A DNA stretch of 64,000 nucleotides from the NCBI RefSeq assembly GCF_013401555.1, contig NZ_CP058552.1, positions 2,170,001 to 2,234,000 on the forward strand, read 5' to 3'. The DNA is from Paenibacillus sp. E222. GTDB lineage: Bacteria; Bacillota; Bacilli; Paenibacillales; Paenibacillaceae. A program made the translations under genes and the position numbers. Of this stretch, positions 35,024 to 42,988 are shown in pieces (the stretch's first letter is position 1; the number at the start of each line of letters is the position of its first letter). The notes beneath the pieces were generated by a model that saw only the letters and a list, made by a program, of their open reading frames with translations, did no database searches and was not told the origin of the DNA.

Positions 35024-36028
35024 TTATAGTGTAATTCGTGTACGTTCTTCTGCTGAACGAAGACAAGCTTCGAGTACTTTCATATTGGCTACAGCATCGG
35101 ATGGAGCGAAGCGCAGAGCTTTACCTTGAAGTACAGCTCGTGCCATGTCGTCTCCCTGGAGGGAGTAGTGATTCACCTGTGGAACTTCAATCTCCTTACG
35201 CTCACCGTCAACAGTTACGAAGAAGTTGGAGCCCCGGTCCGGATTGCTGATATAAGCAGAAGGAACCTCGATGATGCCATCTGATCCAAGCACTTCCAGT
35301 GTGTTGCGGAAGGCTGCCCACATGCTGCTGTCAAAGGTTACGCCAATATGATTGTCAAACTCAAGCAGGCCGGAAGCCATCATATCCACATGACCATGCT
35401 CAGGGGAGAACATGCCAATGACGGTTGCCGCGGATGGCTCTTGGCCAAGCAGCAAGCGTGCTGCACTGATGGAATAACAGCCGATATCATACAGTGAACC
35501 GCCGCCCCAATCACGCCGGAAGCGAACATTACCTGTCGCACCGGAACTGTTGAACGAAAATGTACTATGAATGCCGCGGATCTCACCAATTTCTCCGCTG
35601 GCGATAATATCTTTAATTTGATCATAACGTGGATGGTGTCGGTACATGAGAGCCTCAGCGAGATGCACACCAGCGTCTTCGCAGGCTTGCACCATCTCCT
35701 GAGCTTCCTGCTCCGTCAGTGCCAGTGGCTTCTCACACAAAATATGTTTACCGGCTTCTGCGGCACGGAGTGTCCATTCCCGGTGCAGATGGTTCGGAAG
35801 CGGAATGTAGACCGCATCAATGGAATCGTCAGCAAGTAAAGCTTCATAGCTGCCATAGGCTTGAGAAATGCCGAGTTGGTCAGCGGTTTGTTTCGCTTTT
35901 TCTTCATCCCGGCTGGCAATGGCGGTTACTTCATTCAACTCGGATTGCTGCAAACCTGGAATAACGGATCGCACGGCAATGCTAGCGCTACCAATAATTC
36001 CCCAGCGCAATTTTCGATCTGAATTCAT
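35024..36028 (-). CDS. Gfo/Idh/MocA-family NAD(P)-dependent oxidoreductase
   Basis: A 334-residue dehydrogenase: Rossmann motif WGIIGSASIAVRSVIPGL, AVYIPLPNHLHREWTLRAAEAGKHILCEKPLALTE (catalytic EKP Lys), and a C-terminal domain with GGGSLYDIGCYSI. It belongs to the trans-dihydrodiol/1,5-anhydrofructose-reductase-like branch by general look. AGGAGG precedes the ATG. It is divergent from an AraC regulator and co-transcribed with the aldo/keto reductase. Confidence 0.92.
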   Translation of the reverse strand: MNSDRKLRWGIIGSASIAVRSVIPGLQQSELNEVTAIASRDEEKAKQTADQLGISQAYGSYEALLADDSIDAVYIPLPNHLHREWTLRAAEAGKHILCEKPLALTEQEAQEMVQACEDAGVHLAEALMYRHHPRYDQIKDIIASGEIGEIRGIHSTFSFNSSGATGNVRFRRDWGGGSLYDIGCYSISAARLLLGQEPSAATVIGMFSPEHGHVDMMASGLLEFDNHIGVTFDSSMWAAFRNTLEVLGSDGIIEVPSAYISNPDRGSNFFVTVDGERKEIEVPQVNHYSLQGDDMARAVLQGKALRFAPSDAVANMKVLEACLRSAEERTRITL

Positions 36029-36043
36029 TTGTTGTTTCCTCCT

Positions 36044-36088
36044 ATGAATGAATGTATATTGTGATTATAAGTAATAGATGAATGAATG
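36044..36088. promoter_or_regulatory. Direct repeat ATGAATGAATG between divergent AraC and dehydrogenase genes
   Basis: Two identical 11-base copies (36044-36054 and 36078-36088) start 34 bases apart, about three helical turns. AraC-family proteins bind direct repeats, so these are candidate operators. Confidence 0.45.
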
Positions 36089-36146
36089 AAAATGATAATA
36101 TATTGAAATGAGTTAACACAATATTGTTGAGAAAAGAGAATAGGCT

Positions 36147-36983
36147 ATGATGAGACAGACTGTATTGCTAACCCTACAGGATATTCCGTATTTTTGTTAT
36201 CCAGAATCCGTTGGACTTTATGTCGACCACCCCGAGCACACTGTATTACGGGAGGCTGGCGCACTGAACAACTTCAATATCCACTATGTTGCTGCGGGCA
36301 AGGGGTACGTGGAAGTGGATGGGGTAGTGCATGAGCTTCGTGCGGGTCAGGCTGTACTGTATTTCCCGCAGCAGCGGCAGCATTACTACAGTAGTGAGGA
36401 TGATCCATGGGATGTGCGATGGGTTCATTTTTACGGTGAACGTCTGCATGATTATATGATTGAGCGGGGGTTGCATCGCAATCTGTTGTGGACGCTGCGG
36501 CAGCAGGCTCCATGGGAAGAAGCACATATGGCTCTACTAAATGAAGCCGAGCAGAACCGGATGCTGCGTCCTGCCCAACTATCTACCCTGACCTACGCTG
36601 TGCTGGCCGAGTTCGTACAGCATGCGGTTCCACTGAAAAGCACACGCACAAGCAAGGCTGAGAGTCGTATCCTTGCACTGCTTCCACAGATGCAGCAGGA
36701 GGCATGCCAACCGTTTTTGTTACAGGATTGGGCGGATATGGCGGGTGTGAGTTCGTATTACTTTTGCAAAATGTTTAAGAGTGCTGTGGAGATGACCCCG
36801 ATGGAATTTATAACCCGTTCGCGGTTACAGATGGCAAAGCAGTGGCTGCTGGAACGGCCTACGGCCAACATTGGACAGATCGCAGATGAGGCGGGGTATC
36901 CCAATGCCAGTTATTTTAACCGCCAGTTCTTGGCCCATGAAGGCATGACTCCAACGGAATATCGCGGGCTTTACCACATTTAG
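36147..36983 (+). CDS. AraC-family transcriptional regulator
   Basis: A 278-residue regulator with an N-terminal cupin arm (about 20-110; FNIHYVAAGKGYVEVDGVVHELRAGQAVLYFPQQRQHY) and a C-terminal double HTH (about 185-275; LQDWADMAGVSSYYFCKMFKSAVEMTPMEFI, IGQIADEAGYPNASYFNRQFLAHEGMTPTEYR). It is divergent from the dehydrogenase/reductase operon and probably activates it in response to a sugar. Only a weak ribosome binding site (GAGAATAGG) precedes the ATG. Confidence 0.92.
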   Translation: MMRQTVLLTLQDIPYFCYPESVGLYVDHPEHTVLREAGALNNFNIHYVAAGKGYVEVDGVVHELRAGQAVLYFPQQRQHYYSSEDDPWDVRWVHFYGERLHDYMIERGLHRNLLWTLRQQAPWEEAHMALLNEAEQNRMLRPAQLSTLTYAVLAEFVQHAVPLKSTRTSKAESRILALLPQMQQEACQPFLLQDWADMAGVSSYYFCKMFKSAVEMTPMEFITRSRLQMAKQWLLERPTANIGQIADEAGYPNASYFNRQFLAHEGMTPTEYRGLYHI

Positions 36984-37028
36984 ATGTAATGATGTTCATT
37001 TATTTGATTATGCGGGAACTTACGACGT

Positions 37029-37057
37029 TTGACAGAGCGTTCAATCAAGTCTATTAT
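37029..37057 (+). promoter_or_regulatory. Predicted sigma-A promoter of the Rrf2 gene
   Basis: TTGACA (37029-37034) and TATTAT (37052-37057) with a 17-base spacer, 36 bases before the start codon. Confidence 0.8.
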
Positions 37058-37092
37058 AGATAAATTAAATCCGTATATAATGAGGTGCCCTC

Positions 37093-37500
37093 ATGAAATA
37101 TTCGAAAGCTACAAACTATGCCCTGCATACCATGCTTTTCCTGGTTGCGACCGAACCGGAACAACTGGTCAGTGTACATCAGTTAGCTGAGATGCAGAAA
37201 GTATCTCCAACCTACTTATCTAAAATATTGACCAAGCTGGTCAAAGCCGGCATGATCGAATCAACTTCGGGTGCCAATGGTGGCTATCGGCTTAGCCGGA
37301 AGAATCCGGACCCTTCATTTCTGGAGATTATCCATGCCATTGAAGGACAGGCTTCCCTGTTCGAATGCTCGCAGGATCATAATGAAGGCTGCCTGATTCA
37401 GCAGGTGATGGTTCGTGCGGAAGAAGAGATGGAGAGCTATTTGCACAATAAAAAAATGTCTGAGCTGGCTGCCCAGATGAAAGCTGCACATTCTTTATAA
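37093..37500 (+). CDS. Rrf2-family transcriptional regulator
   Basis: A 135-residue winged-helix protein: MKYSKATNYALHTMLFL, VSVHQLAEMQKVSPTYLSKILTKLVKAGMIESTSGANGGYRLSR, and a linker with two Cys (FECSQDHNEGC). Iron-sulfur-sensing members such as NsrR and IscR have three spaced Cys; with only two visible, a cluster is not assured and a YwnA/YwgB-like redox or unknown sensor is likelier. No adjacent target is evident apart from the downstream SnoaL-like gene, beyond a terminator. Confidence 0.9.
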   Translation: MKYSKATNYALHTMLFLVATEPEQLVSVHQLAEMQKVSPTYLSKILTKLVKAGMIESTSGANGGYRLSRKNPDPSFLEIIHAIEGQASLFECSQDHNEGCLIQQVMVRAEEEMESYLHNKKMSELAAQMKAAHSL

Positions 37501-37553
37501 CCTAAATCAGAGGTCCAGTTGCCTCTCGCTGCGCCCGATGAAGCGCGAATTTC

Positions 37554-37598
37554 AAATCCTTCTCTTCCCTGTTTAAGGGAGTTGGAAGGATTTTTTTT
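37554..37598 (+). terminator. Terminator of the Rrf2 gene
   Basis: AATCCTTC and GAAGGATT enclose an inner CTTCCCT/AAGGGAG stem, followed by eight T. Confidence 0.9.
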
Positions 37599-37714
37599 GC
37601 TGTACTGTGATGAGGATTGAAGAGATTGTACCGAATATGAGCGGAATGGTACAATAAGGAAGGAAGTTGTTAATACATATTTGCTTACATCTTAGATTTC
37701 TGGAGGGACAACAC

Positions 37715-38164
37715 ATGAGCCAATCAACCATCACAGAACTGGAACAACTGCTTGCACTGGAAAACATTCGGAACACAAAAGCGCGTTATTGCCGTTATAT
37801 TGATACGAAGCAGTGGGATACATTAGGTGAAGTGTTCGCTCCGGATGCCGTAGCTGATTTCAGTACAGAAGGCAATCCAATCCCGGTATTAACCGGCCGT
37901 GACACCATCGTTCAAATATTCCGCGATTTGGTGGATGTAGCCGTAACTGTGCATCACGTACATAGCGCCGAAGTTGAATTTGTATCCGAGAATGAAGCCA
38001 AAGTCATCTCTCCAATGGAAGATTGGGTGACGTTCCCTGAAGGCAATGACAATAAATCCTTTCACGGATTTGGACACTATCATGAGACGTTTGTCAAAAT
38101 CGATGGTCAATGGCTCATCCAGCATACCAGCCTGAAGCGTCTACGTCTGGATCTGTTTGAATAG
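37715..38164 (+). CDS. SnoaL-like (NTF2-fold) protein
   Basis: About 150 residues of an NTF2-like alpha+beta barrel: LLALENIRNTKARYCRYIDTKQWDTLGEVFAPDAVADF, a middle VAVTVHHVHSAEVEFVSENEAKV and a C-terminal HYHETFVKIDGQWLIQHTSLKRLRLDLF. SnoaL_4-type proteins act as cyclases, hydratases or binding proteins, and many have no known substrate. The ATG at 37715 is chosen for its GGAGGG site; an earlier in-frame ATG has none. It appears to be a single-gene unit. Confidence 0.88.
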   Translation: MSQSTITELEQLLALENIRNTKARYCRYIDTKQWDTLGEVFAPDAVADFSTEGNPIPVLTGRDTIVQIFRDLVDVAVTVHHVHSAEVEFVSENEAKVISPMEDWVTFPEGNDNKSFHGFGHYHETFVKIDGQWLIQHTSLKRLRLDLFE

Positions 38165-38204
38165 TGTTCTCTTATTCATATAAAGAAGATTACAACGATG
38201 ATAA

Positions 38205-38247
38205 CCAAAGCCCCAAGAGCGCTATAGCTGCGTCCTTGGGGCTTTGG
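38205..38247. terminator. Bidirectional terminator between SnoaL-like and MFS genes
   Basis: A perfect 13-bp stem, CCAAAGCCCCAAG with CTTGGGGCTTTGG, around a loop holding a second small hairpin (AGCGCTATAGCTGCGT). Confidence 0.85.
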
Positions 38248-38294
38248 TATGTTCAAGCTTTTACTTTTACTCAGGCTTGCTTCCGAGGATCTGA

Positions 38295-39509
38295 TTAGAG
38301 TGAAAGGGTCTGACGCTTTTCTTTTGACAATTGTTGAGTGATAACAAGCATGCCTAACGAAAGCAGAACGAGCATCAGACACACCCAATAAGCATTCCGA
38401 TACCCCCACGCTCCGGCTGTCCATCCCCCCACCAAGCTGCCAAATAATCTTCCCAACGTGGAGGCATTGGAATAGAGTGTTGACGCATAGCCGGGCATGG
38501 ACGGAAGCAGATCCTGCATGTAACTGATCCCGATAGCAGAGATGACGGCGACAAAGAATGCGAGCAAAAGTTGTCCGGCCAGCAAGTGCCACAGTTCCGT
38601 GGAGAACAATACTATTACATAATAAGCGGCACCCATCAGAGCGCCCCATAACATGAGTGTGCGGTTGGGATATCTTGAAGCGAGCAGACCCAAGCCTAAC
38701 ATAATCGGAATTTCAAGCCCCGCGCATAGACTGGAGATCCAGCCAACTTCCCGGGTTCCCCCGCCCAGATGGTGAATAATGAACAGTGATGCATTCAGAT
38801 TGTTCATCCAATGTGCCATATACAGGAGTGTAGTAATGAGAAAAGGCATATAGATTCTTGCATCCTGATGCAATTTCATATGTATGCCACCTGTTGATGC
38901 ACGGAGGGTAGAAGGCTCGGGAGCCTTTTGTAAGAGAAAGAAAAATAATAACGCATTGATCAAAAAAATAATACACGTTGAACTGAAGATGCCGGTGTAC
39001 CCAATATATGCAATCAGTAAAGTCCCGAGTAAAGGTCCCGTAATAAACCCCAGTGAAAACGCGGAGCGCAGGGTTGAATTGGCTACAGCATGATCGACGT
39101 TCGTTGCGGTATTGACCGCTTCTCTTGCAGCTGCAAACAATTGTGGCATGGCGGGAGATCCGAGTGCAGTCAGCACCGTCATATAGATGAATAATAAAGT
39201 GAAGTCGTGAATCCACAGATACCCGGCAAAAGCAAGAGCATTGCAAATCATGGCAGACACCAGAATTTTTTTGCGAGCCCCGGGTTGATCCGATCGTCTG
39301 GCGATCCAGGTACTGAACAACACACCCGCCATAAGTGTTACTGCAGTGAATAATCCGAATGTAGCGATGGATACTTCGAGACGGGTTGTAAAGTAGACCG
39401 CCAGAAAGGGAGCGCTGATTGAAATCGCCATGCCTTGCAATAACATACAAACGAGAAACAGCCGGTATGTAGGGATACGAAATAGTGAATTAAACTTTTG
39501 AAGCTTCAT
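38295..39509 (-). CDS. SET-type (sugar efflux-like) MFS transporter
   Basis: A 404-residue 12-helix MFS protein. The N-terminal IPTYRLFLVCMLLQGMAISISAPFLAVYFTTRLEVS and GLFTAVTLMAGVLFSTWIARRSDQPGARKK, and the TLRSAFSLGFITGPLLGTLL motif, resemble the SetA/SetB sugar efflux family of Gram-negatives and their Bacillota relatives. The substrate is not known; sugar or drug efflux are both possible. It is monocistronic, ending in a shared terminator. Confidence 0.85.
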   Translation of the reverse strand: MKLQKFNSLFRIPTYRLFLVCMLLQGMAISISAPFLAVYFTTRLEVSIATFGLFTAVTLMAGVLFSTWIARRSDQPGARKKILVSAMICNALAFAGYLWIHDFTLLFIYMTVLTALGSPAMPQLFAAAREAVNTATNVDHAVANSTLRSAFSLGFITGPLLGTLLIAYIGYTGIFSSTCIIFLINALLFFFLLQKAPEPSTLRASTGGIHMKLHQDARIYMPFLITTLLYMAHWMNNLNASLFIIHHLGGGTREVGWISSLCAGLEIPIMLGLGLLASRYPNRTLMLWGALMGAAYYVIVLFSTELWHLLAGQLLLAFFVAVISAIGISYMQDLLPSMPGYASTLYSNASTLGRLFGSLVGGWTAGAWGYRNAYWVCLMLVLLSLGMLVITQQLSKEKRQTLSL

Positions 39510-39630
39510 ATGTGAGTAGACATCCCCTTGGTTTTATCATTTTCAAAATATATATACGATCTGGTTATAATATAAGAATAACAGAGATAAAGTAATATTT
39601 ATTGATTTCTTTAAGTCTAATAACAAACAG

Positions 39631-39676
39631 AAAAAGCGAGAGATCAGACTCTATCGGTCCAATCCCTCGCTTTTTT
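39631..39676. terminator. Terminator between two minus-strand MFS genes
   Basis: AAAAAGCGAG and CTCGCTTTTTT (39631-39640 and 39666-39676) form a stem with T runs on both strands. It mainly serves the gene at 39718. Confidence 0.85.
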
Positions 39677-39717
39677 GTATGAAGAGTCTATTAAAAGTAA
39701 GATCCTTTGAAACCTGT

Positions 39718-41094
39718 TTAGTGTGAAGCGACGGTTTTCTTCCGTGACTGCATTCTCAGATACACCTGGGAGAAAATAATGGATGCCAGAGCAACTACGG
39801 TCATACCCCAGAAAATGTTGGTGTACGCCGAGGCTAATGGCAATTGCTGCATGGCTGTCAATGCCACGCCGGTTACCGCAACACTAAATGCACCGCTGAA
39901 GAACTGGCTGAGCTGGAACAGTCCCATGCCAGCACCAACCTGATCCATCGTCAGATTGCCCGACAACTCATTGGATACACTCGTTGTTAGTGCAGAGAAG
40001 CCTACGCTAAGCAGAATGTATACGGCCATAATGGCATAGATGCTGTCGTCTGCAAAAAGAGCAAACAGTCCGGCAGCAGCGAGCAGCAACCATGGTGCGA
40101 ACTTGAGCAGTTGAGTATTGCCGTGTCGGTCAATCATGCGGCCAATCCGATTGGATAACAGCATGGACACGATTGCACCCGGAAAGATGACAAGCCCTGA
40201 CTGGGCCGGAGTCAGGCCATACAGATGTGCCAGAATTTGCGGCAGCAGGAACAGCGTCGAGAAGTTGTTAATGTACGATACAATCCCCAGGGAGCTGAGC
40301 ATCATATATTTTTTGTTTTTGAACAGGGCCGGTTGGACAAAGGGATCAGCCGCACGGCGAATTCGTAACCAGAACAGAACCAGTGCAGCCGCACCAATAA
40401 CGAGGGTTATCCATTCACGCGAAGTCAGGAATAGCAGAACGCCAGTTGTTCCGATCGCCAGTAACAGTGCGCCGAGCAAGTCGAATGAACCCTTTTGCGG
40501 CATCTCACTTGGAAGCAATTTGAAAAATACAGGGATCAGAAACAAGGTTAGTCCGGTAACGATGAACAGATCATGCCATCCGAGAAACTGTGTAATACTG
40601 CCGCCGATCACAGGCCCGAGTCCAAGACCCAGTGAACTGGCCGACATGACAACAGCCATGGATTTACCCCGGCGGTCACTTGGAATGTAACGAGTAATAA
40701 GAACGATAGCTAGCCCTGGTACAGAAGCTGCACCCGCAGCCTGAATCAGACGTGCAATGAGCAGAAGGATAAAATGGTTACTGAAGAAACCAAGAACGGA
40801 TGCCGCACCAAGCAGTGTAAGACCGGTCGTAAACAGGGTGCGAATCGGAATAAAATCCGATAGACGTGAGAACGTGATCGAGGAAATGGCAAAAACGATA
40901 GAATAACCGGTGACAATCCAGGAAGAAGAGACAGATGAGAGCATAAATTCAGCTGCAATTTTGGGCAGGGCCAGATTGAACATCATCGTATTCATAACGA
41001 CAAGCACAACCGTGAAGCCAAGCAGACTTACGATTAACCCTTCCTGTATTCCTGCTGTCCGTTCCCCAGATGATGCAGTTGCGGTGTTGTTCAT
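39718..41094 (-). CDS. DHA2/TetA(L)-like MFS drug exporter
   Basis: A 458-residue MFS protein with roughly 14 hydrophobic segments. Motifs include VNTMMFNLALPKIAAEF-like helix 1, SSSWIVTGYSIVFAISSITFSRLSDFIPIRTLF (motif A region) and LIQAAGAASVPGLAIVLITRYIPSDRRGKSMAVVMSASSLGLGLGPVIGGSI (motif C), the pattern of TetA(K/L) and related multidrug exporters. AGGAGG precedes the ATG. It is divergent from an ArsR-type regulator, probably its repressor. The actual drug range is not readable. Confidence 0.9.
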   Translation of the reverse strand: MNNTATASSGERTAGIQEGLIVSLLGFTVVLVVMNTMMFNLALPKIAAEFMLSSVSSSWIVTGYSIVFAISSITFSRLSDFIPIRTLFTTGLTLLGAASVLGFFSNHFILLLIARLIQAAGAASVPGLAIVLITRYIPSDRRGKSMAVVMSASSLGLGLGPVIGGSITQFLGWHDLFIVTGLTLFLIPVFFKLLPSEMPQKGSFDLLGALLLAIGTTGVLLFLTSREWITLVIGAAALVLFWLRIRRAADPFVQPALFKNKKYMMLSSLGIVSYINNFSTLFLLPQILAHLYGLTPAQSGLVIFPGAIVSMLLSNRIGRMIDRHGNTQLLKFAPWLLLAAAGLFALFADDSIYAIMAVYILLSVGFSALTTSVSNELSGNLTMDQVGAGMGLFQLSQFFSGAFSVAVTGVALTAMQQLPLASAYTNIFWGMTVVALASIIFSQVYLRMQSRKKTVASH

Positions 41095-41146
41095 AAAAAC
41101 CTCCTAGATTGATGTGTATTTCGCAACATTTCAGAAACGGTGTGTA

Positions 41147-41238
41147 ACATTTGCAAAATGTGGTATAGAGTGAATCCCATGCCTGACAGCAGGGGATACA
41201 TAAACGAAATAGATTTGTAAGTTCGATTGGTATCGAAC
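41147..41238. promoter_or_regulatory. Two inverted repeats between the MFS exporter and ArsR genes
   Basis: GTTCGAT-TGGT-ATCGAAC (41221-41238) has perfect 7-bp arms, and ACATTT-GCA-AAATGT (41147-41161) has 6-bp arms. The first is the better operator candidate for the adjacent ArsR-type repressor. Confidence 0.55.
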
Positions 41239-41305
41239 ATTAGAAATATATCATGGAACTGTGCTAAAATACAATGGATAGTCTGAAAAAAAGGAGACTA
41301 CAACG

Positions 41306-41629
41306 ATGAAAATTTTGCACCATCCTCAAGTGGAGGATATTGAACTTTCTTCCGTATTGTACGCTTTAAGTGATCCCATTCGTCTTGGGATCGTAACAGA
41401 AGCAGCCAGAAATGGTGAGCAGCCCTGCAGTCATTTTCGTGCACCTGTTGTGAAATCCACGATGTCACATCATATTCGGACCCTGCGAGAAGCCGGAGTC
41501 ATTCGGGTGAGAGTGCAAGGTACACAGCATTTCCTGACGCTAAGATCCGAGGATCTGGAAGTGCGTTTTCCTGGTCTGTTGCATCCGTTGTTACAAGCGG
41601 CAGCTCAGTCTGAAATACATGAATCCTAA
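41306..41629 (+). CDS. ArsR-family HTH regulator
   Basis: A 107-residue winged-helix protein: VLYALSDPIRLGIVTEAARNGEQPCSHF, VVKSTMSHHIRTLREAGVIRVRVQGTQHFLTLR. The recognition helix STMSHHIRTL is typical of ArsR/SmtB. The classic metal-binding ELCVCDL motif is absent, with only one Cys (EQPCSHF), so it is unlikely to be a metal sensor; similar proteins repress adjacent MFS exporters. AAGGAG precedes the ATG. Confidence 0.92.
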   Translation: MKILHHPQVEDIELSSVLYALSDPIRLGIVTEAARNGEQPCSHFRAPVVKSTMSHHIRTLREAGVIRVRVQGTQHFLTLRSEDLEVRFPGLLHPLLQAAAQSEIHES

Positions 41630-41668
41630 AAAATGTCCTTTCTTCAAGTTGAAGAGGGGACATTTTTT
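41628..41668 (+). terminator. Terminator of the ArsR gene
   Basis: AAAAAATGTCC with GGACATTTTTT plus an inner CTTC/GAAG pairing, overlapping the stop codon. Confidence 0.9.
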
Positions 41669-41770
41669 ATGTTTGGCATGTTCCATACTGCTGCGACATT
41701 CTATGTCGTACCACTTCCTCTATAATAACGGGGAAACACACAAACCATATCGAAAAGAGGTTCACAAACG

Positions 41771-41959
41771 TTGGCAAAAACAAAAAGAGGACGCGTCCTG
41801 TGGAATCTACCATCCCGAGGAAGAGGAACTTGCCCGGTGTGCAGCAGCACCCGGATTAAATTGTTGTATTCGCAAACGAAAACAGATGGTACGAGTCTGA
41901 AAGTATGCAAGAAATGTTCCAAAGCTGTGCAGTCCAGAGTGGATAAGGCAACCGTATAA
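41771..41959 (+). CDS. Small zinc-ribbon protein
   Basis: A 62-residue basic protein with two CxxC pairs (CPVC near residue 21 and CKKC near 46) separated by KLLYSQTKTDGTSLKV, the shape of a single zinc ribbon. It opens MAKTKRGRVLWNLPSRGRGT. The start is TTG at 41771, with AGAGG 12 bases upstream. The frame is short, but the regular Cys spacing and basic N-terminus argue for a real gene. The role is unknown; nucleic-acid or ribosome binding is a guess. Confidence 0.72.
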   Translation: MAKTKRGRVLWNLPSRGRGTCPVCSSTRIKLLYSQTKTDGTSLKVCKKCSKAVQSRVDKATV

Positions 41960-42043
41960 CATAACAGGCCTGTTCTTCGGAACGGGCCATGTCTTTTGGT
42001 ATAATATAATTACGAAATACGGAATGAGCCAGGGGGCGGGGAA

Positions 42044-42958
42044 ATGAGTAATATGCATCGTATTCACTGGTTTGACGAGCAGATTCGGAGTGGACGTTTT
42101 CCGAACAGCAGCTGGCTTGCACGTGAATTTGAAATATCCCGGCGCCAGGCCCAGCGTGATATTGAATATATGACGATTTCTCTGCGTGCCCCTCTGGTGT
42201 ATATCGCAAAATATCGGGGGTATTGTTACGAGGATCAGACCTACCGGCTGCCCCATTTATATATGACGGAAGAAGAACAGCGGGTGCTTAAGTATCTGGC
42301 GCATCGTTATCGGCATTACAATTATGATCAATCAGATGCGGTAAAGCGTGTGGCGCATTTACTGGAGCGTTTTACGCTCGAGGAACAGCAGACAGGAAGC
42401 AGTCAGCTTCCGGTGTTTAAAGCAGATCCGCAGCAGCTTCAGTTCTTTGAGATTTTGTCCCATGCGATTACCGAATCCCGCAAAGTACATATCCATTACA
42501 GAGATCATGCCGGAGAACGGCAATTTACCTGGTGTCCATTGAAGATGCTGTCCCAGTTCAACGCAGATTACGTGGTTGGTTATGAAATGGACCCTTTACA
42601 GCAAACGGCCATCCGGCTGGAGGGCATGATTCATGTGCAGATGACGAACGAGACGTTTCAGTGTCAGACAGACGGGTTGCTGGGTTCATGGGAAGAGGCG
42701 CTGCCTGTCCGTAAACCGTTTGTCGCTGAGATAAGACTGAGAGAAGTGCGGCAAACAGAGCTGTGGCATGGATATCGGATTCGAGAGAAGCAAGGTCAGG
42801 TTCACTGGATTGAATTTTATGATACGGATGCTTTCCTACAGCATTTGTTCATTAGCGAGTGGGAGGAACTGTTGTCTCCAATGTGGCTTAGACGAAAGTT
42901 TCAGCAAAGTGCTGAAGGAATAATCGACAGGCTTGCCATAAGCGCAAGGCAAACGTGA
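42044..42958 (+). CDS. HTH-WYL domain transcriptional regulator
   Basis: A 304-residue protein: N-terminal HTH (about 1-60; FPNSSWLAREFEISRRQAQRDIEYMTISLRAPLVY) and a WYL-like domain (about 140-220; ITESRKVHIHYRDHAGERQFTWCPLKMLSQFNADYVVGYEMDPLQQTAIRLEGM). The WYL triad is diverged. It lies 30 bases upstream of two tandem papain-fold-like genes in the same direction, so it either leads or controls that unit. A GGGGCGGGG sequence precedes the ATG. Confidence 0.85.
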   Translation: MSNMHRIHWFDEQIRSGRFPNSSWLAREFEISRRQAQRDIEYMTISLRAPLVYIAKYRGYCYEDQTYRLPHLYMTEEEQRVLKYLAHRYRHYNYDQSDAVKRVAHLLERFTLEEQQTGSSQLPVFKADPQQLQFFEILSHAITESRKVHIHYRDHAGERQFTWCPLKMLSQFNADYVVGYEMDPLQQTAIRLEGMIHVQMTNETFQCQTDGLLGSWEEALPVRKPFVAEIRLREVRQTELWHGYRIREKQGQVHWIEFYDTDAFLQHLFISEWEELLSPMWLRRKFQQSAEGIIDRLAISARQT

Positions 42959-42988
42959 ATTAGAACAACCATGGAGAGGGGATTTTTT

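Noticed and set aside
41619..41900. 93-codon frame overlapping the ArsR terminator and the zinc-ribbon gene
   Set aside because: It begins inside the terminator hairpin and reads the zinc-ribbon gene out of frame. The TTG-started frame with two CxxC pairs is the better call.
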